From positions 496,001 through 560,000 of the forward strand of contig NZ_CP041356.1 of assembly GCF_006965445.1 (NCBI RefSeq): a DNA stretch of 64,000 nt, given 5' to 3'. How positions within the stretch are numbered: position 1 is the first letter of the stretch; the number at the start of each line of letters is the position of its first letter. The notes under the pieces are model-generated. The model was not told the origin of the DNA, did no database searches, and was given only the letters and a program-made list of their open reading frames with translations. Shown here one piece after another: positions 17,851 through 25,925 of this stretch. The DNA comes from Lactococcus protaetiae (GTDB lineage: Bacteria > Bacillota > Bacilli > Lactobacillales > Streptococcaceae). The position numbers and the translations under genes were made by a program.

Positions 17851-19923
17851 ATGAATAACAACAAGCAACCAAAACAAGGAAATTTTGTAAAAAATATCTT
17901 CATGTGGGTCATGTTAGCTATTATCGTTGTTGTCGGGTTCAATTTCTTTTTCAGTAATAACCATTCAAACGTAGATAAAATCAGCTATTCACAATTAATG
18001 ACTAAGCTCGATGATGGCAAGATTAAGACAATCACAATGCAGCCATCTGATAGTTTGATAACTGTTACAGGGGAATATAAAGAGCCAGTAAAAGTTGACA
18101 ATGCGGGGAGCTTCCCACTTTTAGGAAATTCAACAACTGAAGTTAAGGAATTTCAAGCGTATATTATCCCGACAGATAGTATTGTTAAAGATATGCAAAA
18201 TGTTGCATCAGATAATGATGTAAAAATAAGTGTTATCCAAGCTTCATCAAGCGGTATGTGGATTCAAATCCTTTCATACATTATCCCTATGCTCCTTTTC
18301 GTGGGTGTTTTCTGGTTGATGATGGGTGGAATGGGTTCCCGTGGTGGCGGTGGTGCAGGCAATCCGATGTCATTTGGAAAATCTCGTGCCAAACAGCAAG
18401 ATGGTAAGACATCAAAAGTTCGTTTTGCTGATGTTGCAGGTTCAGAAGAAGAAAAACAAGAGCTTGTTGAAGTCGTAGACTTCCTCAAAAATCCTAAGAA
18501 ATATCATGATTTAGGTGCTCGTATTCCTGCTGGTGTACTTCTTGAGGGTCCTCCAGGTACAGGTAAAACTTTGCTTGCTAAGGCAGTTGCTGGTGAGGCA
18601 GGAGTTCCTTTTTACAGTATTTCGGGTTCTGATTTCGTAGAAATGTTTGTCGGTGTCGGGGCCTCACGTGTACGTGACCTTTTCGAAAATGCTAAGAAAA
18701 CCTCTCCATCAATTATCTTCATTGATGAAATTGATGCTGTTGGACGTCAACGTGGCGCAGGTCTTGGTGGTGGTAACGATGAGCGTGAGCAAACTTTGAA
18801 TCAACTTCTTGTAGAGATGGATGGTTTCCAAGATAATGCCAACTCTGTTATCGTCATTGCAGCTACTAACCGTTCAGATGTACTTGACCCAGCATTGTTG
18901 CGTCCAGGACGTTTTGACCGTAAGGTTCTTGTTGGCGCTCCAGATGTTAAGGGTCGTGAAGCTGTGCTTCGTGTCCATGCTAAAAATAAACCACTTGATT
19001 CAAGTGTTGACCTCAAAGTTATTGCTCAACAAACTCCAGGTTTCGTTGGTGCAGACCTTGAAAATGTCCTAAATGAAGCAGCTCTTGTCGCTGCCCGCCG
19101 TAATAAGAGAGTTATTGATGCATCTGACATTGATGAAGCTCAAGACCGAGTTATTGCAGGTCCAGCGAAGAAAGACAAGAAGATTTCAGAACATGAACGT
19201 GAAACAGTGGCTTACCACGAAGCAGGTCATACCATTGTTGGACTTGTTCTTTCAAATGCCAATACAGTTCATAAAGTTACAATTGTTCCACGTGGTCGTG
19301 CTGGCGGATATATGATTGCTCTTCCCAAAGAAGATCAGTTCCTCTTGTCTAAGGAAGATATGAAAGAAAATCTTGCAGGACTTATGGGTGGTCGCGCAGC
19401 TGAGCAAATTATCTACAACCAAATTACTACTGGTGCCTCTAATGACTTTGAACAAGCTACACGTATTGCTCGCGGAATGGTTACTCAGTATGGAATGTCT
19501 GAAAGACTAGGTACAGTTAGTTATGAAGGTGACCATGCGGTGTTCATTGGACGTGACTATGGTCAAACGAAAACTTACTCCGAAGCAACAGCAATTGCTA
19601 TTGATGAAGAAATTCGTGCAATTACGAAAGAAGCTTATGATAAAGCAGTTGAAGTCATTCAAGCACATCGTGAACAACATAAAGCAATTGCGATGGCATT
19701 GCTTAAATATGAAACGCTTAATGCTAAACAAATTCTTTCACTTTTCAACACAGGTAAAATGCCTGAAGGTGAAGGAGTGGAAGAAAGTAGTATTGAGCCA
19801 AAATCATTTGATGAAATTTTATCAGCAAAAAATGATTTCTCAAATATTAATATTTATAATGGTGATGAAACATCAAATTCTGAACCAGAAAATAAAGAAT
19901 CAGAGAATGAAACAGCCGAATAA
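17851..19923 (+). CDS. ftsH: ATP-dependent zinc metalloprotease FtsH
   Basis: A membrane-bound hexameric AAA+ protease for quality control of membrane proteins and regulators. There are two N-terminal membrane helices (about residues 14-33 and 130-152) around an extracytoplasmic domain. Walker A GPPGTGKT is at 233-240, Walker [12 protein letters not shown] follows, the SRH arginines lie in RPGRFDR, and the zinc site HEAGH is at 456-460. The acidic C-terminal tail is usual for lactococci. The 690 residues are full length. Its stop codon lies inside the loop of its own terminator. Confidence 0.97.
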   Translation: MNNNKQPKQGNFVKNIFMWVMLAIIVVVGFNFFFSNNHSNVDKISYSQLMTKLDDGKIKTITMQPSDSLITVTGEYKEPVKVDNAGSFPLLGNSTTEVKEFQAYIIPTDSIVKDMQNVASDNDVKISVIQASSSGMWIQILSYIIPMLLFVGVFWLMMGGMGSRGGGGAGNPMSFGKSRAKQQDGKTSKVRFADVAGSEEEKQELVEVVDFLKNPKKYHDLGARIPAGVLLEGPPGTGKTLLAKAVAGEAGVPFYSISGSDFVEMFVGVGASRVRDLFENAKKTSPSIIFIDEIDAVGRQRGAGLGGGNDEREQTLNQLLVEMDGFQDNANSVIVIAATNRSDVLDPALLRPGRFDRKVLVGAPDVKGREAVLRVHAKNKPLDSSVDLKVIAQQTPGFVGADLENVLNEAALVAARRNKRVIDASDIDEAQDRVIAGPAKKDKKISEHERETVAYHEAGHTIVGLVLSNANTVHKVTIVPRGRAGGYMIALPKEDQFLLSKEDMKENLAGLMGGRAAEQIIYNQITTGASNDFEQATRIARGMVTQYGMSERLGTVSYEGDHAVFIGRDYGQTKTYSEATAIAIDEEIRAITKEAYDKAVEVIQAHREQHKAIAMALLKYETLNAKQILSLFNTGKMPEGEGVEESSIEPKSFDEILSAKNDFSNINIYNGDETSNSEPENKESENETAE

Positions 19924-19936
19924 GGCTGTTTTTTTC
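19911..19936 (+). terminator. Terminator overlapping the ftsH stop codon
   Basis: Stem AACAGCC/GGCTGTT with the TAA in the loop, followed by a T-run. The last codons of ftsH form one arm. Confidence 0.85.
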
Positions 19937-19951
19937 TGGTTGAGTTTATTC

Positions 19952-19979
19952 TTGACAAAAAATATAAATCTGATATAAT
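19952..19979 (+). promoter_or_regulatory. Promoter P1 of the tRNA/5S array
   Basis: TTGACA, a 16-bp spacer, then TATAAT. The local sequence TCTTGACAAAAAATATAAAT is repeated exactly at P2 about 107 bp downstream. Confidence 0.85.
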
Positions 19980-20058
19980 TAAATAGTTGTCGTTTGAAGC
20001 GGTAGCTTTCTAAAAGGCGTTATTCATAGTGTTTTCAAAAGAATAACATAGTTTATTC

Positions 20059-20086
20059 TTGACAAAAAATATAAATAGTGTATAAT
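20059..20086 (+). promoter_or_regulatory. Promoter P2 of the tRNA/5S array
   Basis: TTGACA, a 16-bp spacer, then TATAAT, with the same upstream word as P1. Tandem P1/P2 promoters of this strength are typical of stable-RNA operons. Confidence 0.85.
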
Positions 20087-20121
20087 GGAAAAGTACTGTT
20101 TGAGGCAGGACAACAATATAT

Positions 20122-20193
20122 GGTCCGTTGGTCAAGGGGTTAAGACACCGCCTTTTCACGGCGGTAACACGGGTTCGAATCCCGTACGGACTA
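20122..20193 (+). tRNA. tRNA-Glu(TTC)
   Basis: A cloverleaf with acceptor GGTCCGT/ACGGACT, anticodon loop CTTTTCACG and T-loop GGTTCGAATCC. First member of the array; CCA is not encoded. Confidence 0.95.
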
Positions 20194-20198
20194 TATTT

Positions 20199-20288
20199 GG
20201 AGGATTACCCAAGTCCGGCTGAAGGGAACGGTCTTGAAAACCGTCAGGCGTGTAAAAGCGTGCGTGGGTTCGAATCCCACATCCTCCT
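20199..20288 (+). tRNA. tRNA-Ser(TGA)
   Basis: 90 nt with the long variable arm of class II tRNAs. Acceptor GGAGGAT/ATCCTCC, anticodon loop CTTGAAA, T-loop GGTTCGAATCC. Confidence 0.95.
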
Positions 20289-20299
20289 TTTTATATTAT

Positions 20300-20373
<74 letters not shown>

Positions 20374-20381
20374 TTTATTAG

Positions 20382-20454
20382 GGCTCGGTAGCTCAGTTGG
20401 TAGAGCAATGGATTGAAGCTCCATGTGTCGGCGGTTCGATTCCGTCTCGCGCCA
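20382..20454 (+). tRNA. tRNA-Phe(GAA)
   Basis: 73 nt; anticodon loop TTGAAGC. The acceptor GGCTCGG/TCGCGCC has one mismatch at the fourth pair, and the remaining pairs are sound. Confidence 0.93.
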
Positions 20455-20466
20455 TTTCTTTAATTA

Positions 20467-20537
20467 GCGGATGTAGTTTAATGGTAGAACCCCAGCCTTC
20501 CAAGCTGGCTACGCGAGTTCGATTCTCGTCATCCGCT
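20467..20537 (+). tRNA. tRNA-Gly(TCC)
   Basis: 71 nt; acceptor GCGGATG/CATCCGC, anticodon loop CTTCCAA, T-loop GTTCGATTC. Confidence 0.95.
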
Positions 20538-20551
20538 TAGATAAATATTTT

Positions 20552-20625
20552 GGGAGTTTAGCTCAGTTGGTTAGAGCACTGTGTTGATAACGCAGGGGTC
20601 CCAGGTTCGAATCCTGGAATTCCCA
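20552..20625 (+). tRNA. tRNA-Ile(GAT)
   Basis: 74 nt; acceptor GGGAGTT/AATTCCC, anticodon loop TTGATAA, T-loop GGTTCGAATCC. Confidence 0.95.
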
Positions 20626-20628
20626 TAT

Positions 20629-20741
20629 TTGGTATCTATTGCATAGGAGATATACCTGTTCCCATGTCGAACACAGAAGTCAAGTCCTATTGCGCTGGAA
20701 GTACTTGGAGGTTGCCTCCTGGGAGATATAGACGATGCCAA
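20629..20741 (+). rRNA. 5S ribosomal RNA
   Basis: Helix I pairs TTGGTATC with GATGCCAA. The conserved segments CCTGTTCCCATGTCGAACACAGAAGT (split across helix III) and TGCGCTGGAAGTACTTGGAGG are recognisable. At about 113 nt it is slightly short. It lies between tRNA-Ile and tRNA-Asn with no 16S or 23S gene nearby, so it is an orphan copy or the tail of a rearranged rrn operon. Confidence 0.85.
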
Positions 20742-20748
20742 GTTGTAT

Positions 20749-20822
20749 TGCGGATTAGCTCAGTTGGTAGTAGCGCATGACTGTTAATCATGATGTCGTC
20801 AGTTCGAGTCTGACATCCGCAG
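20749..20822 (+). tRNA. tRNA-Asn(GTT)
   Basis: 74 nt; acceptor TGCGGAT/ATCCGCA, anticodon loop CTGTTAA, T-loop AGTTCGAGTCT. Last member of the array. Confidence 0.94.
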
Positions 20823-20829
20823 TAAGTGA

Positions 20830-20851
20830 ATCGCCTGAGGGCGATTTTTTT
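20830..20851 (+). terminator. Terminator of the tRNA/5S array
   Basis: Stem TCGCC/GGCGA with loop TGAG, followed by seven Ts. Confidence 0.85.
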
Positions 20852-20877
20852 GTTAGTTAAAAGATTAACAAAAAATC

Positions 20878-20899
20878 TTGGCACATGAAAACGTGTCAA
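20878..20899. promoter_or_regulatory. Candidate MtlR operator upstream of mtlA
   Basis: Inverted repeat TTGGCACA, 6-bp centre, CGTGTCAA, placed 8 bp before the -35. A matching inverted repeat (ATGACACA, 6 bp, TGTGCCAT) lies in the same place before mtlD. The half-sites resemble the TTGNCACA/TGTGNCAA box reported for Bacillus MtlR, but the centre is 2 bp longer here. Confidence 0.65.
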
Positions 20900-20907
20900 G
20901 ATTTTTA

Positions 20908-20936
20908 TTTACAGAAAAAATGTAAACGTGTACAAT
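20908..20936 (+). promoter_or_regulatory. mtlA promoter with overlapping cre
   Basis: TTTACA, a 17-bp spacer, then TACAAT. The cre-like TGTAAACGTGTACA (20921-20934) covers the spacer end and -10 and differs from TGWAANCGNTNWCA at one position. CcpA binding there would block the promoter in preferred sugars. Confidence 0.75.
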
Positions 20937-20969
20937 TATTGTTGTACGAAATATACAAAGGAGATAAAC

Positions 20970-22793
20970 ATGACTGAAAAAGTTAGTTTGAAAGTAAAAG
21001 TCCAACGTTTTGGTACTTTCTTATCAATGATGGTTATGCCTAATATCCCAGCATTAATTGCTTGGGGATTTATTACCTCATTGTTTTTGACACCTGGTGG
21101 ATGGATTGTTGCGATTTGGCCACATTCTGTAGGTTTTACGAAAGAAATTTCAAATGTTATTGGCCCAATGTTGGGTTATATGATTCCTCTACTTATCGCG
21201 TATACTGGTGGTAAAAATGTTTACGGTAGCGAACGCGGAGGTGTTGTAGGTGCTATTGGTGCAATGGGATGTTTTGTTGCAGCAGAAGTTGGACCTGGAA
21301 TTCCTATGATTTTAGGAGCTATGGTTGTAGGTCCTCTTGGTGGATGGTTACAAAAGAAATTTGATAATTGGGTACAACCTCATATTAAAACAGGTTTGGA
21401 AATGTTAGTTAATAACTTTTCTGCTGGTTTTATGGGATTATTTCTTGCAATCATTTCTTATAAGGTAGTTGAACCATTCGTTGATTTCTTTACAAATATT
21501 GCTCATGATGGTGTGCAAGCATTGATTAATGCTCACTTGATTCCATTGGCTAATTTATTTATTGAGCCAGCTAAAATCTTGTTTCTTAATAATGCTATTA
21601 ATCATGGTATTTTGACACCCCTTGGTCTTGATCAAGCAAAGACTGCGGGTAAATCAATTCTTTTCCTTTTGGAAGCTAATCCTGGTCCTGGGCTTGGTAT
21701 TTTGATTGCTTTCTGGTTATTCGGTAAAGGTACTGCGAAAGCGACGGCTCCTGGTGCTATCATTATTCAATTTATTGGTGGTATCCATGAAATTTATTTC
21801 CCATATGTTATGATGAAACCTGCACTGTTCCTTGCTGTTATGGCTGGTGGTGTATCTGGCACATTTATGAACAATATTTTGAACACAGGTCTTGTAGCTC
21901 CAGCTGCGCCTGGTTCGATTATTGCAATCTTTGCGCAAGGTTCTTCTCCTGCTGCAGGTGGTATTATGAACTTTGTCAAGATTTTGATTGCCGTTCTTGT
22001 AGCTGCTGCGGTATCTTTCATTGTAGCTGCTATAATTTTAAGACGTGATAAGTCTATGGTGGATGATACAGCGTTTACTGAGGCTAAAGCTGGTGTAGCC
22101 GCTGACAAAGCTGTATCAAAAGGTCAAAATACTTCGTCTGTAGCTACGTCAGTAGATTTCTCGAATGTAAAACATATTATCTTTGCTTGTGACGCTGGGA
22201 TGGGATCGTCTGCGATGGGGGCTTCTATCTTGCGTAATAAAGCCAAAAAAGCAGGATTAACTCAAGATGTGACAAATGTTGCTATTGCAAACCTTAAAGC
22301 AGGCTCTGATACGATTGTTGTTACTCAGGAAGAGTTAGCTCCTCGGGCTGCTACAATGGCTCCAGAATCGATTCGTTATTCTGTTGCTAATTTCTTAAAT
22401 TCACCTAAGTATGATGAAATTATCAATACCTTAACAGGTGCTGACGAAATTATTGCAACTCCTGTCAGTGTTGAAACTTCGAATGATGATGAAATTGATC
22501 TAAATCAAATTGATGAAGTGGTTTTTGCTCATGATAGTGCGCATACAGGGTCTAGTACGATGGGTAAAGAGACAATTCAAGCGATTTTCCATAATCATGG
22601 TGTAAAAATTCCAGTGTCAGATGTTGAGTTTATTGGTCTTGGAGCTTTTAATGCTTCAAATATCATGATTGTAACGACTCAAGAATTTACAGACACAGCG
22701 AAATCAAAAGCACCAAATGCGCAACATCTTTCAGTAGAGAGCCTAATTACAACACCTGAATATTTGAACATGGTTAAACGAATGAATAAATGA
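20970..22793 (+). CDS. mtlA: Mannitol-specific PTS enzyme IICB, with an extra degenerate IIB-like domain
   Basis: Imports mannitol as mannitol-1-phosphate. The start is ATG at 20970 behind AAAGGAGAT. The IIC membrane domain (about residues 1-340, with conserved GGIHEIYFPYVMMKP) is followed by a linker and a IIB domain. The phosphorylated cysteine is Cys407 in FACDAGMGSSAMG, and APESIRYSVANFLNSP follows. A second C-terminal stretch (about 515-607) repeats the IIB pattern as FAHDSAHTGSSTMG, with His521 where the cysteine should be. The 607 residues exceed the 470-480 of Bacillus MtlA. The phosphate donor is MtlF. Confidence 0.95.
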   Translation: MTEKVSLKVKVQRFGTFLSMMVMPNIPALIAWGFITSLFLTPGGWIVAIWPHSVGFTKEISNVIGPMLGYMIPLLIAYTGGKNVYGSERGGVVGAIGAMGCFVAAEVGPGIPMILGAMVVGPLGGWLQKKFDNWVQPHIKTGLEMLVNNFSAGFMGLFLAIISYKVVEPFVDFFTNIAHDGVQALINAHLIPLANLFIEPAKILFLNNAINHGILTPLGLDQAKTAGKSILFLLEANPGPGLGILIAFWLFGKGTAKATAPGAIIIQFIGGIHEIYFPYVMMKPALFLAVMAGGVSGTFMNNILNTGLVAPAAPGSIIAIFAQGSSPAAGGIMNFVKILIAVLVAAAVSFIVAAIILRRDKSMVDDTAFTEAKAGVAADKAVSKGQNTSSVATSVDFSNVKHIIFACDAGMGSSAMGASILRNKAKKAGLTQDVTNVAIANLKAGSDTIVVTQEELAPRAATMAPESIRYSVANFLNSPKYDEIINTLTGADEIIATPVSVETSNDDEIDLNQIDEVVFAHDSAHTGSSTMGKETIQAIFHNHGVKIPVSDVEFIGLGAFNASNIMIVTTQEFTDTAKSKAPNAQHLSVESLITTPEYLNMVKRMNK

Positions 22794-22806
22794 ATCATTA
22801 AAAAGT

Positions 22807-22830
22807 GTTGTCAGTACTGACAGGTTTTTA
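22807..22830 (+). terminator. Palindrome-based terminator after mtlA
   Basis: TGTCAGTACTGACAG (22809-22823) followed by GTTTTTATC: the interspersed palindrome itself forms the stem. Readthrough into mtlR is possible, because the stem has no real loop and opens to a minimal hairpin. Confidence 0.5.
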
Positions 22831-22859
22831 TCAGGAAAAATCGCTCTTGGAAATGATAA

Positions 22860-23000
22860 AATATAATGAAGTCAAGACTTATTCAGTGGGAGTTTCAACT
22901 CGCCACTGAATCTAGTCGGACGAAATTCAAAGCTTAGTGCTGCTTTATCTCCGACCTAAGAGGTCGGAGTATTAGCACGCACTTGTTTTGATAAATATAA
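22860..23000. repeat. Mosaic stem-loop repeat R2 (minimal copy, mtlA-mtlR gap)
   Basis: The simplest copy of the family. It opens GAAGTCAAGACTT and forms hairpin TTCAGTGG/CCACTGAA, followed by TAGTCGGACGAAA and the core AAGCTTAGTGCTGCTTTA. It then has hairpin CCGACCT-AAG-AGGTCGG and closes TAGCACGCACTTGTTTTGATAAA. R5 and R7 are this unit with extra modules inserted inside the first loop and before GTCGGACGAAA. Confidence 0.9.
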
Positions 23001-23018
23001 TGAGGAAGGGGCGCTGTT

Positions 23019-24953
23019 ATGCTTATTACAAGTCGTGAGCAAAAATTAATTCATGAATTTTTAAAAAGTGGAACACTCACGATTTCTGAGATGTTAGAGC
23101 TGACGGGAACAAGCCGAAGAACGCTTTATCGTGATTTAGATAAGCTACAGCAATCCTTACCTCAAGGTGTGAGTTTACGGACTTCTGGTGATGGATACTT
23201 ACTGACAGGAAACCTCAAGTTGCTGACAGAGGCGCGTGAATTAGTCGAATATTCGTCAGTAGAGCGTCTTCATGGTGAATTGATGCTATTGATTGAGGAT
23301 AGGGCCTCAATTGCCTCCATAACGGAGAGTTTTGGTGTAAGTCAACCAACAGCAACAAGTGATTTGCGTCAGATTGAACAAACTTTGCTTGAGAATGAGC
23401 TGATGCTGGAACGTGAGCAAGGGCTGAGCATCAAAGGACGTGAGGAAAATATTAGGTCAGTATTAGTTGCAAGTATCTACAATTCATGTTCAATTCACGA
23501 TGCAATTTCTGGAAATTTTGCTGAGAATAAGGTTTTAGCTTTCTTGGATTTAGAAAAATTTAGTCAAGCACAAACGGCTTTTGAAGCAATGGATTTACAA
23601 GAGTCAATGACAGATAAAGTTCGTGTATTGATGCAATTTTTTTTGACAGCAGTATTGCTAAGACTGGATAAGCAACGATTTGTTGATACTTCTAGCGTTA
23701 GACGACCAAGTAAACGTTCTCTTAACTTTGTAAACCAATTGTTGACCAAATTATCTGTAAACAACTTTACAATTGCTGAAATTACTTATTTGGCGGCAGT
23801 CTATGATGTACTCTATTTTGGTTTCGGACGTGAAATTCTCTTTATGGAGAAGTTTGATACTGATTTTTCTTATAAAATTAGGCAACTTATTGAGCAAGTT
23901 TCGCAACAGCTTGAGATTGAGTTTAGCAAGGATGATAGGTTATATGGCTTGCTTTATGCCCATTTGAAAGAGTCTGATGTGTTGCCTACGCTTTTCTCAG
24001 AAAAACAAAATGACTTTGTTAAAAAGATTGAATCTGATAATGAGAAAATTTTTCAAGTTGTGCAAACGGCACTGACACAAGTTTTTGCCAAACGTTTTTC
24101 TGAAATGGAATTTGCGTTTGTGACTTTACATTTTGTTGCCACATTGGAGCGAAGCGACCTTGTTTTACCACTCAGAGCTGCACTTGTAAGTAGTCGAGGA
24201 CGTATTTCTTGTGAATTTTTAATGAGTAGTTTGAGAAAAAACTTTCCATTTTTAAAGAAAATTGACTTGATTCAAAGTTCAACAAAGTTTGATAAAAATC
24301 TGTATGATGTCATTTTTACAACGGAAAAAGAACTTGATTATATTTATGTCAGTCGAACATTAGAACAAAAAAATTTGGATGATATTCGACATAAATTACG
24401 GACAATTCAGCAAGGTTCAAGAGCTGTCAGTACTGATGAAAATCAAAAGAACTTTATCAATCTCAATCAGATGTTTAGTACAGGGCAGGCTATAGTGACA
24501 GACTTCAAAGTGACTCATATCACAAATCTGTCAGTACTGACAGATGTTGTCAATAAAGTTGTCAGCACTGTAAACGAAGATAATCAGAAAGAACTTGCAA
24601 AGTTACTGGAAAAAAGATTTGAAGAAACACATTTGGCAATTCCAGATACAAAAATGGCGTTACTTCACGGTGTTCACCCATCAGTTGTTGCTCCTTTATT
24701 TAGAATTTTTGACTTAAGTCAAGAAGTTGAAGTCATTGCAATGAATCGAAAACCACTCAAGATTAAGCGTATATTACTTCTACTTGCTCCACCAGAAGTG
24801 CCAGATTATGTTGCTTATCTTTTGGGGAAAATTTCAAGTTCAATTATTGAAAATAAACTTTACACAACAATCTACGACTCAGGAAATTACGCTATTGTTA
24901 GTGAGCTTTTAAGACAAATTATTACAGAATCAATAAGAAAATATGGAGAATAA
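23019..24953 (+). CDS. mtlR: PTS-regulated transcriptional activator MtlR
   Basis: A LevR/BglG-type activator of mannitol genes, controlled by PTS phosphorylation. The domain order is a DeoR-like helix-turn-helix (LTISEMLELTGTSRRTLYRDL, about residues 16-36) with a second winged segment, two PRDs (about 180-400, with histidines in YAHLKES and TLHFVA), a EIIB-Gat-like domain (about 405-490) and a EIIA-Mtl-like domain (about 500-640, MALLHGVHPS). In the EIIB-like domain the usual catalytic-cysteine position appears to be serine (ALVSSRGRISCEF), so that regulatory input may be lost or shifted. AGGAAGGGG precedes the ATG. A palindrome copy sits at 24528-24543. Confidence 0.93.
   Translation: MLITSREQKLIHEFLKSGTLTISEMLELTGTSRRTLYRDLDKLQQSLPQGVSLRTSGDGYLLTGNLKLLTEARELVEYSSVERLHGELMLLIEDRASIASITESFGVSQPTATSDLRQIEQTLLENELMLEREQGLSIKGREENIRSVLVASIYNSCSIHDAISGNFAENKVLAFLDLEKFSQAQTAFEAMDLQESMTDKVRVLMQFFLTAVLLRLDKQRFVDTSSVRRPSKRSLNFVNQLLTKLSVNNFTIAEITYLAAVYDVLYFGFGREILFMEKFDTDFSYKIRQLIEQVSQQLEIEFSKDDRLYGLLYAHLKESDVLPTLFSEKQNDFVKKIESDNEKIFQVVQTALTQVFAKRFSEMEFAFVTLHFVATLERSDLVLPLRAALVSSRGRISCEFLMSSLRKNFPFLKKIDLIQSSTKFDKNLYDVIFTTEKELDYIYVSRTLEQKNLDDIRHKLRTIQQGSRAVSTDENQKNFINLNQMFSTGQAIVTDFKVTHITNLSVLTDVVNKVVSTVNEDNQKELAKLLEKRFEETHLAIPDTKMALLHGVHPSVVAPLFRIFDLSQEVEVIAMNRKPLKIKRILLLLAPPEVPDYVAYLLGKISSSIIENKLYTTIYDSGNYAIVSELLRQIITESIRKYGE
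24528..24543. repeat. Complete 16-bp palindrome CTGTCAGTACTGACAG
   Basis: Inside mtlR, read as L-S-V-L-T. A degenerate copy (CTGTCAGTACTGAT) lies about 100 bp upstream. Confidence 0.9.
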
Positions 24954-24989
24954 GTTTACACTAGTGTAAACATTTAGTAAACTTCATAA

Positions 24990-25037
24990 ATGAAGAAAGG
25001 AAGATAAATTCTTTCCTTAGCTTCTTTCATAGCTAAG
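24990..25037 (+). promoter_or_regulatory. Two adjacent stem-loops between mtlR and mtlF
   Basis: AAGAAAGGAAG pairs with CTTTCCTT, and TTAGC with GCTAA, leaving the mtlF ATG about 25 bp downstream without a clear Shine-Dalgarno sequence. They may be an mRNA processing or translation-control site. I see no T-run. Confidence 0.4.
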
Positions 25038-25059
25038 AAGAAGATTTACACACTAAAAA

Positions 25060-25491
25060 ATGGAAATTCAAAAAAATCTGATTAAACTTAATCAAAATTT
25101 TGCAACGAAAGAAGAAGCCATAGAATTTTGTGGTGATCTACTTGTAGCAGGAGGCCATGTCACACCTGATTATATTCCTGCAATGCTCAAGAGAAATGAA
25201 GAGTTATCTGTTTACATGGGAAACTTTATTGCAATCCCTCATGGTACAGATGAAGCTAAAAAAGAAGTACTTAAAACGGGGATTTCAATTGTTCAAGTAC
25301 CGCGTGGTGTAAACTTTGGCACAGAAGAAGAACCAAAAGTAGCTACAGTACTTTTTGGAATTGCTGGTGTAGGCAACGAACATCTTGATTTAATTCAAAA
25401 AATTTCAATTTTTTGTGCAGACGTTGACAATGTTGTAAAGCTGGCAGATGCACAAACAGTTGAGGAAGTTGTCGGTTATTTTGCTGATTAA
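25060..25491 (+). CDS. mtlF: Mannitol-specific PTS enzyme IIA
   Basis: Soluble phosphocarrier passing phosphate from HPr to the cysteine of MtlA. The active-site histidine lies in [13 protein letters not shown], the hallmark of the fructose/mannitol EIIA fold, and [17 protein letters not shown] follows. The 143 residues are typical. The ATG lacks a convincing ribosome site; two stem-loops sit between it and mtlR. The mtlA-mtlR-mtlF-mtlD order is the one known in Lactococcus. Confidence 0.95.
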   Translation: MEIQKNLIKLNQNFATKEEAIEFCGDLLVAGGHVTPDYIPAMLKRNEELSVYMGNFIAIPHGTDEAKKEVLKTGISIVQVPRGVNFGTEEEPKVATVLFGIAGVGNEHLDLIQKISIFCADVDNVVKLADAQTVEEVVGYFAD

Positions 25492-25732
25492 CATACTAAT
25501 TCCCGCGTTGAAATCTATATTACAGATGTCCATTTGCTCTATTTTCGCAACCTCGGATTTGCTACAGTGTTTAAGTTGCGGTGGCAAATGGATAAATCCA
25601 CAAGTAAAGATGGCTGTAGTCCAGCAAATATAAGAATAAATTTGAAGTGATTACTTCATTGGTGGAGGATTCTTTCTCCCCCACCAATGTTAGTAGAACA
25701 AAAGCAGAGCTTAGTGCTGCTAAGTTAAAAAT
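25492..25732. repeat. mtlF-mtlD gap with mosaic repeat R3
   Basis: About 25500-25630 holds fragments shared with other mosaics, such as a GTCCATTTGCTC word and GTGGCAAATGGATAAATCC. At 25648-25727 is a truncated copy of the R1 type: GAAGTGATTACTTC, hairpin CATTGGTGG/CCACCAATG, AGAGCTTAGTGCTGC, then directly TAAGTTA. The hairpin slot and AGCACGCACTTG end are missing. It separates mtlD from the rest of the operon, immediately upstream of the mtlD promoter. Confidence 0.8.
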
Positions 25733-25754
25733 ATGACACATTGAACTGTGCCAT
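25733..25754. promoter_or_regulatory. Candidate MtlR operator upstream of mtlD
   Basis: Perfect inverted half-sites ATGACACA and TGTGCCAT (pairing with one G-T offset) around 6 bp, 8 bp before the -35. This is the same geometry as the site before mtlA. Confidence 0.65.
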
Positions 25755-25762
25755 ATTTTTTA

Positions 25763-25791
25763 TTTACACTGAAAATGTAAAAGCTTACAAT
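25763..25791 (+). promoter_or_regulatory. mtlD promoter with overlapping cre-like site
   Basis: TTTACA, a 17-bp spacer, then TACAAT, with TGTAAAAGCTTACA (25776-25789) across the spacer and -10. The layout is identical to the mtlA promoter, although repeat R3 lies just upstream. Confidence 0.75.
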
Positions 25792-25925
25792 TGGAAATAT
25801 AGAGCATCTATAAATTTATTGAAACCCTATCTAGAAACTGAATCAGATGTATTTTACTTCTGTGATCTAATACATCAACGGCTTTGGATATATTTAGTTT
25901 CATACTTTAAGGAGAATAAAAGAAC

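Noticed and set aside
20928-20969. Upstream start for mtlA adding 14 residues
   Set aside because: It would begin inside the promoter -10/cre. The ATG at 20970 has AAAGGAGAT and the conserved MtlA N-terminus.
25448-25633. 61-codon frame after mtlF
   Set aside because: It overlaps the end of mtlF and continues through repeat fragments; no ribosome site.
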